A stretch of DNA of 64,000 nt. Origin: Vibrio pacinii DSM 19139 (GTDB taxonomy: Bacteria; Pseudomonadota; Gammaproteobacteria; Enterobacterales; Vibrionaceae). The position numbers and the translations under genes are program-made. The first letter of the stretch is position 1, and every line of letters begins with the position of its first letter. Where the stretch lies: NCBI RefSeq assembly GCF_000711795.1, contig NZ_JONH01000012.1, positions 62,001 through 126,000 on the forward strand, in the 5' to 3' direction. This document shows, in pieces, positions 8,967 to 17,029 of the stretch. The notes under the pieces were generated by a model. That model saw only the letters and a list, made by a program, of their open reading frames with translations. It was not told the DNA's origin and ran no database searches.

Positions 8967-9839
8967 TTGAACGCGGAACAAAAAGCAACATGGATCTTGA
9001 TAGCGACCACAGCGTTGGCTGGTTTAGGCTGGATATTTTCTAAACAAGCAATTCAAGGTTTACCACCTTTTGGCTTTGTTGGTTTGCGTTTTCTCGTCGC
9101 TTCGATCTGTTTGTTGCCATTCTCAATTAAGTTTTTCAATCAACTGAATGTCAAGTTAGTTATGCAGGCTCTCGGGGGCGGTGCGATTTTGGCGTTGGCG
9201 CTGCTAAGTTGGGTGTATGCAATTTCAATAAGTGAAACTTTAGGCGAGGGGGCATTTATTGTCAGCCTATCGATGATTATTGTGCCGATCATTGCTTGGC
9301 TGTTGTTTAAAGATAGGCCAAAACGGGCGTTTTGGCTCTCCATGCCTATTGCGGTTTCAGGTCTAGCGATGCTTTCACTAACCGAAGGCTGGAATAGCTC
9401 CTCAGGTCAATTATGGTTTCTGGCCAATGCTTTCCTGTTAGCGCTTCATTTCAACATCAATAGTAAGCTTGCACAGCAACTCCCGGTTTTATTGCTCACC
9501 TGTATTCAGCTCTTTACCACCGGCGTTATTGCTTTGGCTGCATCGTTATTATTCGAAACGTTTCCACAACACATCGACGATTCTATTTGGGGGTGGTTTG
9601 CATTAAGCGCGATTTTGGCTACGAGTTTAAGGTATGTGATGCAAACGCTAGGACAAAAAGGCTGCAACCCAGCAAACGCCGCTTTGATTATGTTGTTGGA
9701 GCCTATTTGGACGGTTATTTTGAGTATTGCTTGGTACGGAGAGCAACTCTCAGGTAACAAACTGATTGGTTGTGCCTTAATTTTGTTGGCGCTGATCTTT
9801 TATCGTACCGATGGTCGACTGTTTAAAGTAAAGAATTAG
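8967..9839 (+). CDS. EamA/DMT-family transporter
   Basis: A 290-residue very hydrophobic protein with about ten predicted membrane segments arranged as two EamA repeats (around residues 8-137 and 147-283). Such proteins export small metabolites, often amino acids or nucleotides; the substrate here is unknown. The start codon is TTG (MNAEQKATW) with a weak GAGA-type ribosome site. No ATG lies close enough to replace it without losing the first membrane segment. It is divergent from the phosphodiesterase gene, with a spacing of about 126 bp between the start codons. Confidence 0.9.
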   Translation: MNAEQKATWILIATTALAGLGWIFSKQAIQGLPPFGFVGLRFLVASICLLPFSIKFFNQLNVKLVMQALGGGAILALALLSWVYAISISETLGEGAFIVSLSMIIVPIIAWLLFKDRPKRAFWLSMPIAVSGLAMLSLTEGWNSSSGQLWFLANAFLLALHFNINSKLAQQLPVLLLTCIQLFTTGVIALAASLLFETFPQHIDDSIWGWFALSAILATSLRYVMQTLGQKGCNPANAALIMLLEPIWTVILSIAWYGEQLSGNKLIGCALILLALIFYRTDGRLFKVKN

Positions 9840-9999
9840 TCAGTGGTGTATCGTTTAAACAAGTCGGGGTTTTGACACAGCTTAGCATTGCGACACAACA
9901 TAAACACAACTAAGTCACAAATTAGAGTGATTACTCTTTCTTGCCAGGCAATCCCTGCTAAAGTCATTTGTTGTGAAATTGTTAAAACGGACGTCAAGC

Positions 10000-10776
10000 A
10001 TGAAGATTCACGCTCTTGATGGATACATCCAGACTCTCTATTTAGCGGAATACCCAGATAAATTACTGCTTTTGGATGGAGCGTCGCGAGCGGATATCCC
10101 TTACCTAAAGCATTTTATTGTCCACCAACTGCAAAGACCATTCTCTAGCCTGACCGCAGTAGTGGTGACTCATATGCATCCTGACCATGCTGGTGCCGCG
10201 CATAAACTGCGCACTCTCACGGGATGCAAAATTATTTCGGCGAAACGCAGTCGAGATTGGTATTCCGGTGTGGATGGGGCATTAATGCATCTTACCGATA
10301 TTGCTTTGGCACGCTGGGTTGCGCAGCGTAAACGTAAACCAAAACGAAATCTGTGGTACTCACGTAAACTACGACCGGATATCGTCTTATCGGATGGCGA
10401 GCCAATACCTAACTTTTTAGATTGGACGGTATTAGAAACTCCGGGACATACAGATAGAGATCTGTCGCTATATCATCCGCAGCAGCAAATACTGTATGTG
10501 GCGGATCTCATGGTTGAGGTGAAACAAAAACTGGTGGCACCTTTCCCTGTATTCTATCCGAATCAATATAAAGCGTCCTTAAAACGCGTCTACAACTTAG
10601 CGCCTAAAGTTCTGTTGGTCGCGCACGGAGGGCAGGTGGCTTTGAGTCATGAAGTCTATCAGCACCTTATATCAACGGCGCCAAGAACACCCGCGACACA
10701 CTGGCGAGCGATTAAAGTAAAAGCGAGAAGTTTAGTTGGCGCTTTGCTAGCGGTGGGTGTCACGAAATCCCATTAA
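10000..10776 (+). CDS. Metallo-beta-lactamase-fold hydrolase
   Basis: A 258-residue protein with the metal-binding signature HMHPDHAG around residue 56. Later fold residues are GHTDRD (around residue 156), the YVADLM aspartate and AHGGQV. The fold is shared by glyoxalase II, lactonases and RNases, so the substrate cannot be named. The start is set at the ATG of MKIHALDGYIQTLYLAEY. A GTG 27 bp upstream has no ribosome site. It contains many basic residues near 100-135 (RWVAQRKRKPKRN), an unusual positively charged insertion. The gene stands alone. Confidence 0.88.
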   Translation: MKIHALDGYIQTLYLAEYPDKLLLLDGASRADIPYLKHFIVHQLQRPFSSLTAVVVTHMHPDHAGAAHKLRTLTGCKIISAKRSRDWYSGVDGALMHLTDIALARWVAQRKRKPKRNLWYSRKLRPDIVLSDGEPIPNFLDWTVLETPGHTDRDLSLYHPQQQILYVADLMVEVKQKLVAPFPVFYPNQYKASLKRVYNLAPKVLLVAHGGQVALSHEVYQHLISTAPRTPATHWRAIKVKARSLVGALLAVGVTKSH

Positions 10777-10807
10777 TTGAAACTCGTAAACGATTTACAC
10801 AGAGAAA

Positions 10808-10838
10808 TCACTGCTGTTGTTTACGGCAACAGCAGTGA
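10808..10838. terminator. Perfect 12-bp hairpin between convergent genes
   Basis: TCACTGCTGTTG (10808-10819) pairs with CAACAGCAGTGA (10827-10838) across TTTACGG. On the minus strand it is followed by TTTCTCT, so it probably terminates the small hypothetical gene. On the plus strand the following bases are A-rich, not T-rich. Confidence 0.6.
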
Positions 10839-10876
10839 AGCAAAAATAAACGTCGTGCTTTGTATTTAACCAATGA

Positions 10877-11101
10877 TCATTTGTTGTCCATACAGACAAA
10901 CTCGGCGCGCCAGAATAAGCGGTTTGACTCGTGCATATTGCTGAGTACTTCTTGCCCTGACATCTGTGGAAAAGCGCGCATGACAACAAGGTCGTCGCTT
11001 CCATTTGGTTTTTCATAAGCTCTGACGTGGGTAAATGTACTGGCTAGGTTGTTTGACAGCATATTTTTCGACAAACAAATACCAAAAACGTCACGTTTCA
11101 T
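10877..11101 (-). CDS. Small conserved-looking hypothetical protein, 74 aa
   Basis: The reading frame starts MKRDVFGICLSKNMLSNNLA, with a strong GAGGGA ribosome site about 8 nt before the ATG. The frame extends further upstream but without another good site. The product is small and soluble, with no signal peptide or membrane segment, and contains VVMRAFPQMSGQEVLSNM. I do not recognise a family. The good ribosome site and the hairpin terminator downstream argue that it is a real gene. Confidence 0.55.
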   Translation of the reverse strand: MKRDVFGICLSKNMLSNNLASTFTHVRAYEKPNGSDDLVVMRAFPQMSGQEVLSNMHESNRLFWRAEFVCMDNK

Positions 11102-11238
11102 TGTCTTTCCCTCTGACATTTGTTCAGTCGACTTTTTATGTTGTTTTATTGTTAAGTCTGACTGGCCGTGTATCAACGCACACTCTATGCGTGCCTAATA
11201 ATTATACAACCGAATGGATGCTTTCGTACGAAAAATAA

Positions 11239-11276
11239 CCGCCACTTCCTTTGATCTAAATCAAAGGAAATGGCGG
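11239..11276. promoter_or_regulatory. FNR-type site inside a long hairpin upstream of the CitA/DcuS-type sensor
   Basis: The core TTGAT-CTAA-ATCAA (11251-11264) is a perfect match to the FNR consensus TTGAT-N4-ATCAA. The symmetry continues outward to 17-bp arms (11239-11255 and 11260-11276) with one C-A mismatch. On the minus strand the hairpin is followed by TTATTTTT, so it could also terminate leftward transcripts. FNR binding would give anaerobic control of the sensor operon about 180 bp away. Confidence 0.55.
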
Positions 11277-11447
11277 AGTTAAGGATGATTTTGTGATTAG
11301 TAATGATTGCAATCGTTTGCCCTTTGCTGAGTGCTTTTTTAGTAATCAAAGAGAGCGCGAATTCCTTGTAGGCTTCACAGTTTGTTCTGACACTACTCGG
11401 TTGCTTGTTAGCAGGATGTTATTCTGGCGCGAAAGTAGGGAGAGAGT

Positions 11448-13067
11448 ATGAAATGGAGCAGTGTCAGTTTTCGTAAAAGAATGCTGATCATCATGACACT
11501 ATCTGGGCTGATTGAGCTTTTGATTTTAGTTGCCGCAGGTTTTATCTACATTAAACAAGCGCAAGAAGATGAAATCGGCCATAAAGCACTCGGCGTTGCC
11601 TCTTTTTTGGCTCAATCTCCGTACGTTGTGCAAATAATCGAAAGTGGTACGACGCCAGCGAGTCAGCAGCGGTTTAGAGATCTCACCACCTTGATTGGTG
11701 CTGCTTTTATTGTGGTTGGTGATAACCAAGGTATGCGTCTTATTCATCCTCTTGACCAACGCTTGGGTAAACCGATGAAAGGCGGAGATAATGAACGAGC
11801 TTTGATTGATGGCGAAGCTTATATTTCGTTCGCCAAAGGATCGCTCGGTTACTCAGTGCGAGGGAAATCGGCGGTTTTCAATCAGCAAGGTGACATCATT
11901 GGCGTGGTATCAGTTGGGTATTTAATTGACCGACTGCAAGATAGAATTGAACCTTATCTTACTTATTTGATTTTAATGGCGTTCATGGTTGTTGGGGCAA
12001 ATGCAGTCATCTCTAGTTATGCTTCACGTCGATTTCAGCGAGCAATATTGGGGTTTGAACCTGAAGAAATCGGCCGTCTATATGTCGAGCTAGACGTCAC
12101 AATGGAAACGCTTAAAGAAGGAATTTTAACTATTGATGACAAGGGAAAGCTGCGTTCGATTAACAGAAGTGCCTGTAACATCTTAGAGTTAGTGAAAGAG
12201 CAATGCCTCAATCAACCGCTCAATGAAGTGCTACCCGACAGCGATTTACACACAGTATTGCAAACTGCACGTACCGATCACGACATCAATTTATACCTTA
12301 ACAAAAAACGCTTAATTGCCAACCGTAGCCCCATTATTGTTGAAGGGAAAGTGGTTGGAGCGGTATCCAGTTTTCGTCTTAAAGATGATTTAACAGAGTT
12401 AACTGAACAACTGGCTAAGACCAAAGAGTACGCTGAGATGTTACGTTCACAAACTCATGAACATCGAAACAAACTCAATACGATCAGTGGGATGGTCCAA
12501 ATGGGTGAACTTGAGGCCGTCCAGCATTTGATTGGCCAAGAAACTGCGCATTACCAAGCCTTAATCGAATTTTTACGTGAAACAATAAAAGAGCCCTTAA
12601 TCGCAGGAATGTTACTTGGTAAAACAGAGCGAGCACGTGAGTTGGGCCTTGAACTGGTTGTTGAAGAGGGCTCACGTTTAGAGCCATTACCTGAGCAAAT
12701 CAATCCAGAAGATGTTGTCACTATATTAGGCAATTTGATTGACAACGCGTTTGATGCGGTTCGGGATGAAATTAATAAGGATAAGTACTTTCCACTTAGT
12801 CGCCGCGTTATTGAAGTATCGATTAGCGATTTTGGTAATGAAGTTATTTTAGAAGTCATTGATCAAGGATGCGGACTGCCTGATGAATTGAGTTTGCAAG
12901 CCTTAGTGAAGCGAGGGGTCTCAAGTAAAGGCTCAACCATGCGTGGTGTCGGCTTGTATCTCACCAACCAACTTGCGATTCGTTATCATGGTGAATTAGA
13001 GATGGCTAATAATAAGCAGTATGGAGCGAGAATGGCGGTGTATTTGCCTAAGGAAAAACAGATATGA
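11448..13067 (+). CDS. Sensor histidine kinase of the CitA/DcuS (carboxylate-sensing) family
   Basis: A 539-residue membrane kinase. Transmembrane segments lie at about residues 13-35 and 172-191, enclosing a periplasmic sCache/PDC-type domain typical of C4-dicarboxylate or citrate sensors. A cytoplasmic PAS domain follows (about 215-315). The transmitter has the family's SQTHEHRNKLNTISG motif, with the phospho-acceptor histidine near 337. The ATP-binding part carries NLIDNAFDA and GVGLYLTNQ. The gene overlaps the regulator gene by 4 bp (ATGA), so the two are translationally coupled. Family members typically control citrate, fumarate or malate uptake genes; no such transporter is adjacent. 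The exact ligand, and thus citA versus dcuS, cannot be decided here. Confidence 0.9.
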   Translation: MKWSSVSFRKRMLIIMTLSGLIELLILVAAGFIYIKQAQEDEIGHKALGVASFLAQSPYVVQIIESGTTPASQQRFRDLTTLIGAAFIVVGDNQGMRLIHPLDQRLGKPMKGGDNERALIDGEAYISFAKGSLGYSVRGKSAVFNQQGDIIGVVSVGYLIDRLQDRIEPYLTYLILMAFMVVGANAVISSYASRRFQRAILGFEPEEIGRLYVELDVTMETLKEGILTIDDKGKLRSINRSACNILELVKEQCLNQPLNEVLPDSDLHTVLQTARTDHDINLYLNKKRLIANRSPIIVEGKVVGAVSSFRLKDDLTELTEQLAKTKEYAEMLRSQTHEHRNKLNTISGMVQMGELEAVQHLIGQETAHYQALIEFLRETIKEPLIAGMLLGKTERARELGLELVVEEGSRLEPLPEQINPEDVVTILGNLIDNAFDAVRDEINKDKYFPLSRRVIEVSISDFGNEVILEVIDQGCGLPDELSLQALVKRGVSSKGSTMRGVGLYLTNQLAIRYHGELEMANNKQYGARMAVYLPKEKQI

Positions 13068-13756
13068 ATGGTGTGACTCAAGTGATGATCATCGAAGATG
13101 ATCAGGCAATTGCTCAACTGCATCAACGCTATTTAGAACAGATGGGCGGTTACCAGGTGATCGGTATTGCAACTAGTAAGCTGGAAGCGCAAATGCAACT
13201 CGATATTTTTGAGCCTGATTTATTGTTGCTTGATGTCTATCTTCCGGATGGAACCGGACTTGAGTTACTCAATGCGTTACGCGCAAAAAGTCTCAGTTGC
13301 GACGTGATTTTGATCACTGCCGCAAGAGATGTCGATACGCTTCAGCAGGCAATGCGTGGTGGTGTCGTTGATTACTTATTAAAGCCCGTCGTGTTTTCTC
13401 GCTTGGAGGCTGCGTTAAAGAAGTACAATGCACAGAAACTTCAATTTAACCATACTAACGACCTAGACCAGTCGATTGTCGATAAAATGTTACGCTCCAA
13501 TGATGGCCCTGAGGTCGCGAAAAACCGATTACCCAAAGGAATTGATAGCGTCACCCTAGAGAAAATCCAAGCATTATTTAATGATCACGAAAGTTTGACT
13601 GCCGATGAAGCGGGAGAAAAAATTGGAGCAAGCCGAACGACGGCAAGACGTTATTTAGAGTACTTAATTAGTAGCGGTCAATTAGAAGCAGATCTTAGTT
13701 ATGGTAGTGTAGGTCGCCCTGAACGTACCTATCGAAAATCCGTTTACAGTCAATAA
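13064..13756 (+). CDS. Response regulator of the CitB/DcuR family
   Basis: A 230-residue regulator. The receiver domain (1-~122) has the acidic pair E11-D12-D13, phospho-acceptor D57 in LLLLDVYLPDG, and the KP lysine in YLLKPVVF. A DNA-binding C terminus follows with a helix-turn-helix around GEKIGASRTTARRYLEYLIS, as in CitB/DcuR proteins. It is the partner of the overlapping sensor kinase. The target genes are not evident nearby, apart from the periplasmic binding-protein-like gene 170 bp downstream. Confidence 0.9.
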   Translation: MNGVTQVMIIEDDQAIAQLHQRYLEQMGGYQVIGIATSKLEAQMQLDIFEPDLLLLDVYLPDGTGLELLNALRAKSLSCDVILITAARDVDTLQQAMRGGVVDYLLKPVVFSRLEAALKKYNAQKLQFNHTNDLDQSIVDKMLRSNDGPEVAKNRLPKGIDSVTLEKIQALFNDHESLTADEAGEKIGASRTTARRYLEYLISSGQLEADLSYGSVGRPERTYRKSVYSQ

Positions 13757-13929
13757 CGAACGATAGAAGACTGGACGATTGCGCAAAGCGCTCCTACATT
13801 ATTAAGTGAATGGTCAATAAATGTGGTTGTTTATGTTATTAAAGGCGCTGTAACGCTAAACAATCATTGCTGCTTTATTGTGCAATGTATTAGTTGGACA
13901 AACTGAGTAGGTCGCTAAAAGGAAAGTAA

Positions 13930-14736
13930 ATGAAGCTTTGGAGCATACTTCTTAGTCTTGTCGCGATGCATAGCTTTGCTAAAGATTCATTGACACTAAC
14001 ACTCGCCTCTCAACTTGATAATGGCCATGCTTTTTACCATGAATTACTTTATCAAGCGCTAACTCGTGAAGGGTATTCGGTCGAAATTATCGTTCCGAGC
14101 GAGCATATACCACAAAAGAGAGTGGTAAAAATGGTTAAAAGTGATCAACTCAGTTTAACTTGGTTGATCGCGACACCGGAGCGAGATGCTGAGTATACAT
14201 CGGTTAATGTAGCGTTAACCAATGGATGGATTGGTAAGCGTTTGCTATTGATTCCGCCAGGCTTGCAAAGTCAATTTGACAAAATCGATAGCCTTCAATC
14301 TTTGAGAGATTCTAAATTGGTTGCAGGTCTTGGCATCAATTGGTTTGATGTCGATGTATGGAATTTCAATTCATTGCCTGTTTATCAGCAAGATGGTGAG
14401 TGGCGCTCGTTATATTGGAATTTGACCGAAAAAGGACCGGTGAATTACTTTCCTCGTGGTCTAAACGAAATCGGTCTTGAAGCGGCGCAGAATCCCCATT
14501 TATCGATTGAAAAGCACCTTATGCTCGTTTATCAGCGCGATTTTAAATTTTATTTGTCCCCTCAAATGGCCAAGTATAAACCCGTTTTAGAGCAAGCGCT
14601 GCTGCGCGCGCAGCAAGACGGATTGATTGATCAATTGGTTGTTAAATACTGGGGTGAGAGCTTTAAAACATTGCAACCAGAGCAGCGAGTTGTGATAAAT
14701 CTCGATCTACCCTCTCCGGTCTCTCAAAAACATTAA
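13930..14736 (+). CDS. Periplasmic solute-binding-protein-like protein
   Basis: A 268-residue protein with a signal peptide (MKLWSILLSLVAMHSFA, cleavage likely before KDS). The body looks like a type II periplasmic binding fold of the amino-acid-binding (SBP_bac_3) kind: an N-terminal LTLTLASQLDNG strand, and a closing helix ALLRAQQDGLIDQLVVKYWG near residue 225. No permease or ATPase is adjacent, so it is unlikely to be a simple ABC transporter component. A role as a sensory co-receptor or an orphan binding protein is possible. An AAGGAAAG ribosome site precedes the ATG. The function is uncertain. Confidence 0.7.
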   Translation: MKLWSILLSLVAMHSFAKDSLTLTLASQLDNGHAFYHELLYQALTREGYSVEIIVPSEHIPQKRVVKMVKSDQLSLTWLIATPERDAEYTSVNVALTNGWIGKRLLLIPPGLQSQFDKIDSLQSLRDSKLVAGLGINWFDVDVWNFNSLPVYQQDGEWRSLYWNLTEKGPVNYFPRGLNEIGLEAAQNPHLSIEKHLMLVYQRDFKFYLSPQMAKYKPVLEQALLRAQQDGLIDQLVVKYWGESFKTLQPEQRVVINLDLPSPVSQKH

Positions 14737-14808
14737 CTCAGGCTTGCTGTCTGGGTGTAAACTCGAATAATTGATGTATGTGATTCATTTAAGGTCAGTT
14801 TTAGCCCA

Positions 14809-15465
14809 ATGGAAAGTGTTTTTATTGTCGTTGGCATTTTGGTCATCTTTTTTGTGGTAGTGCAAAAGCGGTTTTTGAAGCAAGATGAGCTCAAGGACAA
14901 CCACTATAAAAGAAAGGGGCCGTTACTTAATGCAAAAGAATCAGCCTTTTATAACGCTTTGATTGCTGCTGTGGGTCATCACGGTGTGGTAATGAGCAAA
15001 GTGAATATGGCCAATGTATTGGCGCCCGTTTCAACAGAAAAAAAACAATGGTTTATCGCCAATAACCGAATTGCTAAAAGCTACTTTGATTATGTGGTCT
15101 GTGACCCTCGAACTATGGAAGTACGTGTTGCCATTGAACTCGACAATGGTAAAGAGCTCGACAAAGGTAAGCTTGAGCGTCAAAAGTTATTACTGCACGT
15201 GTGTAAGTCAGCAAATATCCCGTTGATTGGTACCAATATTAAACACAGCTACCAAGTAGGGCGTTTACGTCGTCTATTGGCTGCGCATATTGACTTGATC
15301 GAGCCTGATAAAGAGGTGCGTTTTTGTAAACGCTGTGGAAGTCCGATGACGATTAAAATTGCGTATCAGGGAGAGCATAAAGGAAGACGTTTCTTTACCT
15401 GTAGCCGTCAGCCGCATTGTACGTATACCGAAAATTACAATGTCGTATTTGAAGACGATGAGTAA
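14809..15465 (+). CDS. Membrane-anchored DUF2726 protein with topoisomerase-type zinc ribbon
   Basis: A 218-residue protein with an N-terminal membrane helix (residues 3-22). A DUF2726 domain (about 40-160) contains FDYVVCDPRTMEVRVAIELD, a layout like restriction-endonuclease-fold nucleases. The C-terminal zinc ribbon has C-x2-C at CKRCGSPM and a second cysteine pair in FTCSRQPHCTY, as in type IA topoisomerase zinc fingers. This suggests nucleic-acid binding, possibly cleavage; no function has been shown to my knowledge. It lies tail to tail with the diguanylate cyclase gene, with 3 bp between the stops. Confidence 0.8.
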   Translation: MESVFIVVGILVIFFVVVQKRFLKQDELKDNHYKRKGPLLNAKESAFYNALIAAVGHHGVVMSKVNMANVLAPVSTEKKQWFIANNRIAKSYFDYVVCDPRTMEVRVAIELDNGKELDKGKLERQKLLLHVCKSANIPLIGTNIKHSYQVGRLRRLLAAHIDLIEPDKEVRFCKRCGSPMTIKIAYQGEHKGRRFFTCSRQPHCTYTENYNVVFEDDE

Positions 15466-15468
15466 CAG

Positions 15469-16506
15469 TTAAGAGAAACTGATTACAGAAGATTGGCTGC
15501 ATACCATGACTTGGTTGCGGCCATTTTTTTTTGCCCGATAGAGCTCTTTATCGGCTTCTTTTAATACCGATTCAAGATTCGCGTAATGGTCGCATTGATA
15601 AACACCAATACTTGCCGTAAGTGATATTGGTTCAGACACACTATTGAATGACGATTTCTCAATGGCGCCGCGAATGCATTCAGCTTTTTCCTGAGCGCTT
15701 GTAACATCACAGTTATGTAGTGCGACGCAAAACTCTTCTCCGCCAATTCGATACACCAAATGTTCATCACTCAGTGAGTCAATGAGTGCTGCGGTTTCAG
15801 TCAAGACCTTGTCACCGACGTCGTGGCCATGTTCGTCATTCACTGCTTTGAAGTAGTCTAAATCGAGGACAAGTAGAGACAAAGGCAGCTTACGACTCTC
15901 TTTTCGATAACGTTCAAAGTTGTGCATTAAAGCATGACGATTATAGACACCTGTCAATGCGTCTCTGGATGCCAGTTGGCCTAATGAAGATTCTGATAAA
16001 CGTCGCTTAACTTCAATAACATGCGCGATGATCCAAATTGAAACAAAGGCAAAAATGAAGTTCCCAACAAGTGGTAAATAGTGACTTAACCCATTAGAAA
16101 AAAACAGGTTTGCGATGATACTCATTTGCAGAGTAAAGCCAAAAAATGTCGCGATGAAACCAAAACGTCGCCCTAAAAGAAGGTAGAACACGGCAGGAAA
16201 TAAGCAGGCCCACATGATGACTCCAAACTCAATTGGTAGCATAGCGGTGGTGAGGTAAGTGACACTGATTAAGCTATAAACGTATAAAGAAACCGTGAAC
16301 TTAGAGGTGTTACCTTTAAATGCATAATGGGCGATGAAAATAGAAAATAAACCGAACAGTGCCAGAAGGACGTTAATCCCATCGAGTCGACCCACGACAA
16401 GGTTATAGATCGTGATCGCGAGCGCTAAGCAGGCCAATAAAGTACTGAGCCAAAACAGCACCGCACGTCGTAATTGCCGTGAAGGATTGAAAATATCTAG
16501 CTCCAT
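15469..16506 (-). CDS. Membrane diguanylate cyclase (GGDEF)
   Basis: A 345-residue protein that would make c-di-GMP from two GTP. The N-terminal ~180 residues form about six membrane segments with short loops. The C-terminal GGDEF domain reads RDALTGVYNRHA, then DLDYFKAVNDEHGHDVGD, then the active-site loop RIGGEEF. The catalytic signature is intact. The RxxD inhibitory site expected five residues before GGEEF is absent (SDEH at that position), so product feedback through this site is not expected. The gene is monocistronic. Several other c-di-GMP and biofilm genes lie in this window, but no direct link is shown. Confidence 0.92.
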   Translation of the reverse strand: MELDIFNPSRQLRRAVLFWLSTLLACLALAITIYNLVVGRLDGINVLLALFGLFSIFIAHYAFKGNTSKFTVSLYVYSLISVTYLTTAMLPIEFGVIMWACLFPAVFYLLLGRRFGFIATFFGFTLQMSIIANLFFSNGLSHYLPLVGNFIFAFVSIWIIAHVIEVKRRLSESSLGQLASRDALTGVYNRHALMHNFERYRKESRKLPLSLLVLDLDYFKAVNDEHGHDVGDKVLTETAALIDSLSDEHLVYRIGGEEFCVALHNCDVTSAQEKAECIRGAIEKSSFNSVSEPISLTASIGVYQCDHYANLESVLKEADKELYRAKKNGRNQVMVCSQSSVISFS

Positions 16507-16713
16507 CCGTGTCGCCTTGGTTAGATTGAAGAATATATGCTCAAGCTTGAATATCGATTTATACTATGCTTTTTTCGGATGGAATCAAGGATATAAATGA
16601 ACCAGTGTCACACTATGAAAAACAAAATAGCAAGAAATTAACCGATTTTCGCGGCGCGCATTAAAAAGCTAATGAAATGATGTGGGATTGTGTTTCAGAA
16701 CAGAGAAAGTGTC

Positions 16714-16839
16714 ATGTGTGAACATTCAGTCGCTGATATTGACCTCGATCAGATGTGGCCAGTCGAAATGGTTTCGATATTAATCCACTTACCTGAAACG
16801 GCTGCATGCAATGTGTCTTGCCGTGAGCTTCTTGGTTAG
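16714..16839 (+). CDS. Possible small ORF (41 aa) upstream of nirB
   Basis: An ATG-to-TAG frame encodes MCEHSVADIDLDQMWPVEMV followed by SILIHLPETAACNVSCRELLG. An AGAGAAAG sequence sits a short distance upstream. It is the only sensible short frame in the 520-bp gap between the diguanylate cyclase gene and nirB. It may equally be a decayed fragment of a larger gene or chance. I recognise no family. Confidence 0.2.
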   Translation: MCEHSVADIDLDQMWPVEMVSILIHLPETAACNVSCRELLG

Positions 16840-16950
16840 CGATTAATGATTTATTACAAATTGACAACTTTTAACTCAATTTGTACTAAAAGCACACTTT
16901 TATCAATCTATTCCTTTCATCTACCCCTTTAGAGTAGTTTAAAACTGTAA

Positions 16951-16964
16951 TTGATTTACATCAT
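16951..16964. promoter_or_regulatory. FNR-like site upstream of nirB
   Basis: TTGAT-TTAC-ATCAT matches the FNR consensus TTGAT-N4-ATCAA at nine of ten positions, 66 bp before the nirB start. A TACCCCT heptamer at 16923-16929 resembles a NarL/NarP half-site. This arrangement fits anaerobic, nitrate/nitrite-responsive control of the nir operon as in enterobacteria. Confidence 0.6.
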
Positions 16965-17029
16965 GTATTAATTTTCTTTCACAAACAACAATGCACCTAG
17001 ATATAAGAACCTAACCCTTAGGAAGTACT

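Noticed and set aside
16923..16940. A full NarL/NarP 7-2-7 site before nirB
   Set aside because: Only the first heptamer TACCCCT is good; the opposite heptamer and spacing do not fit, so it is mentioned only as a half-site.
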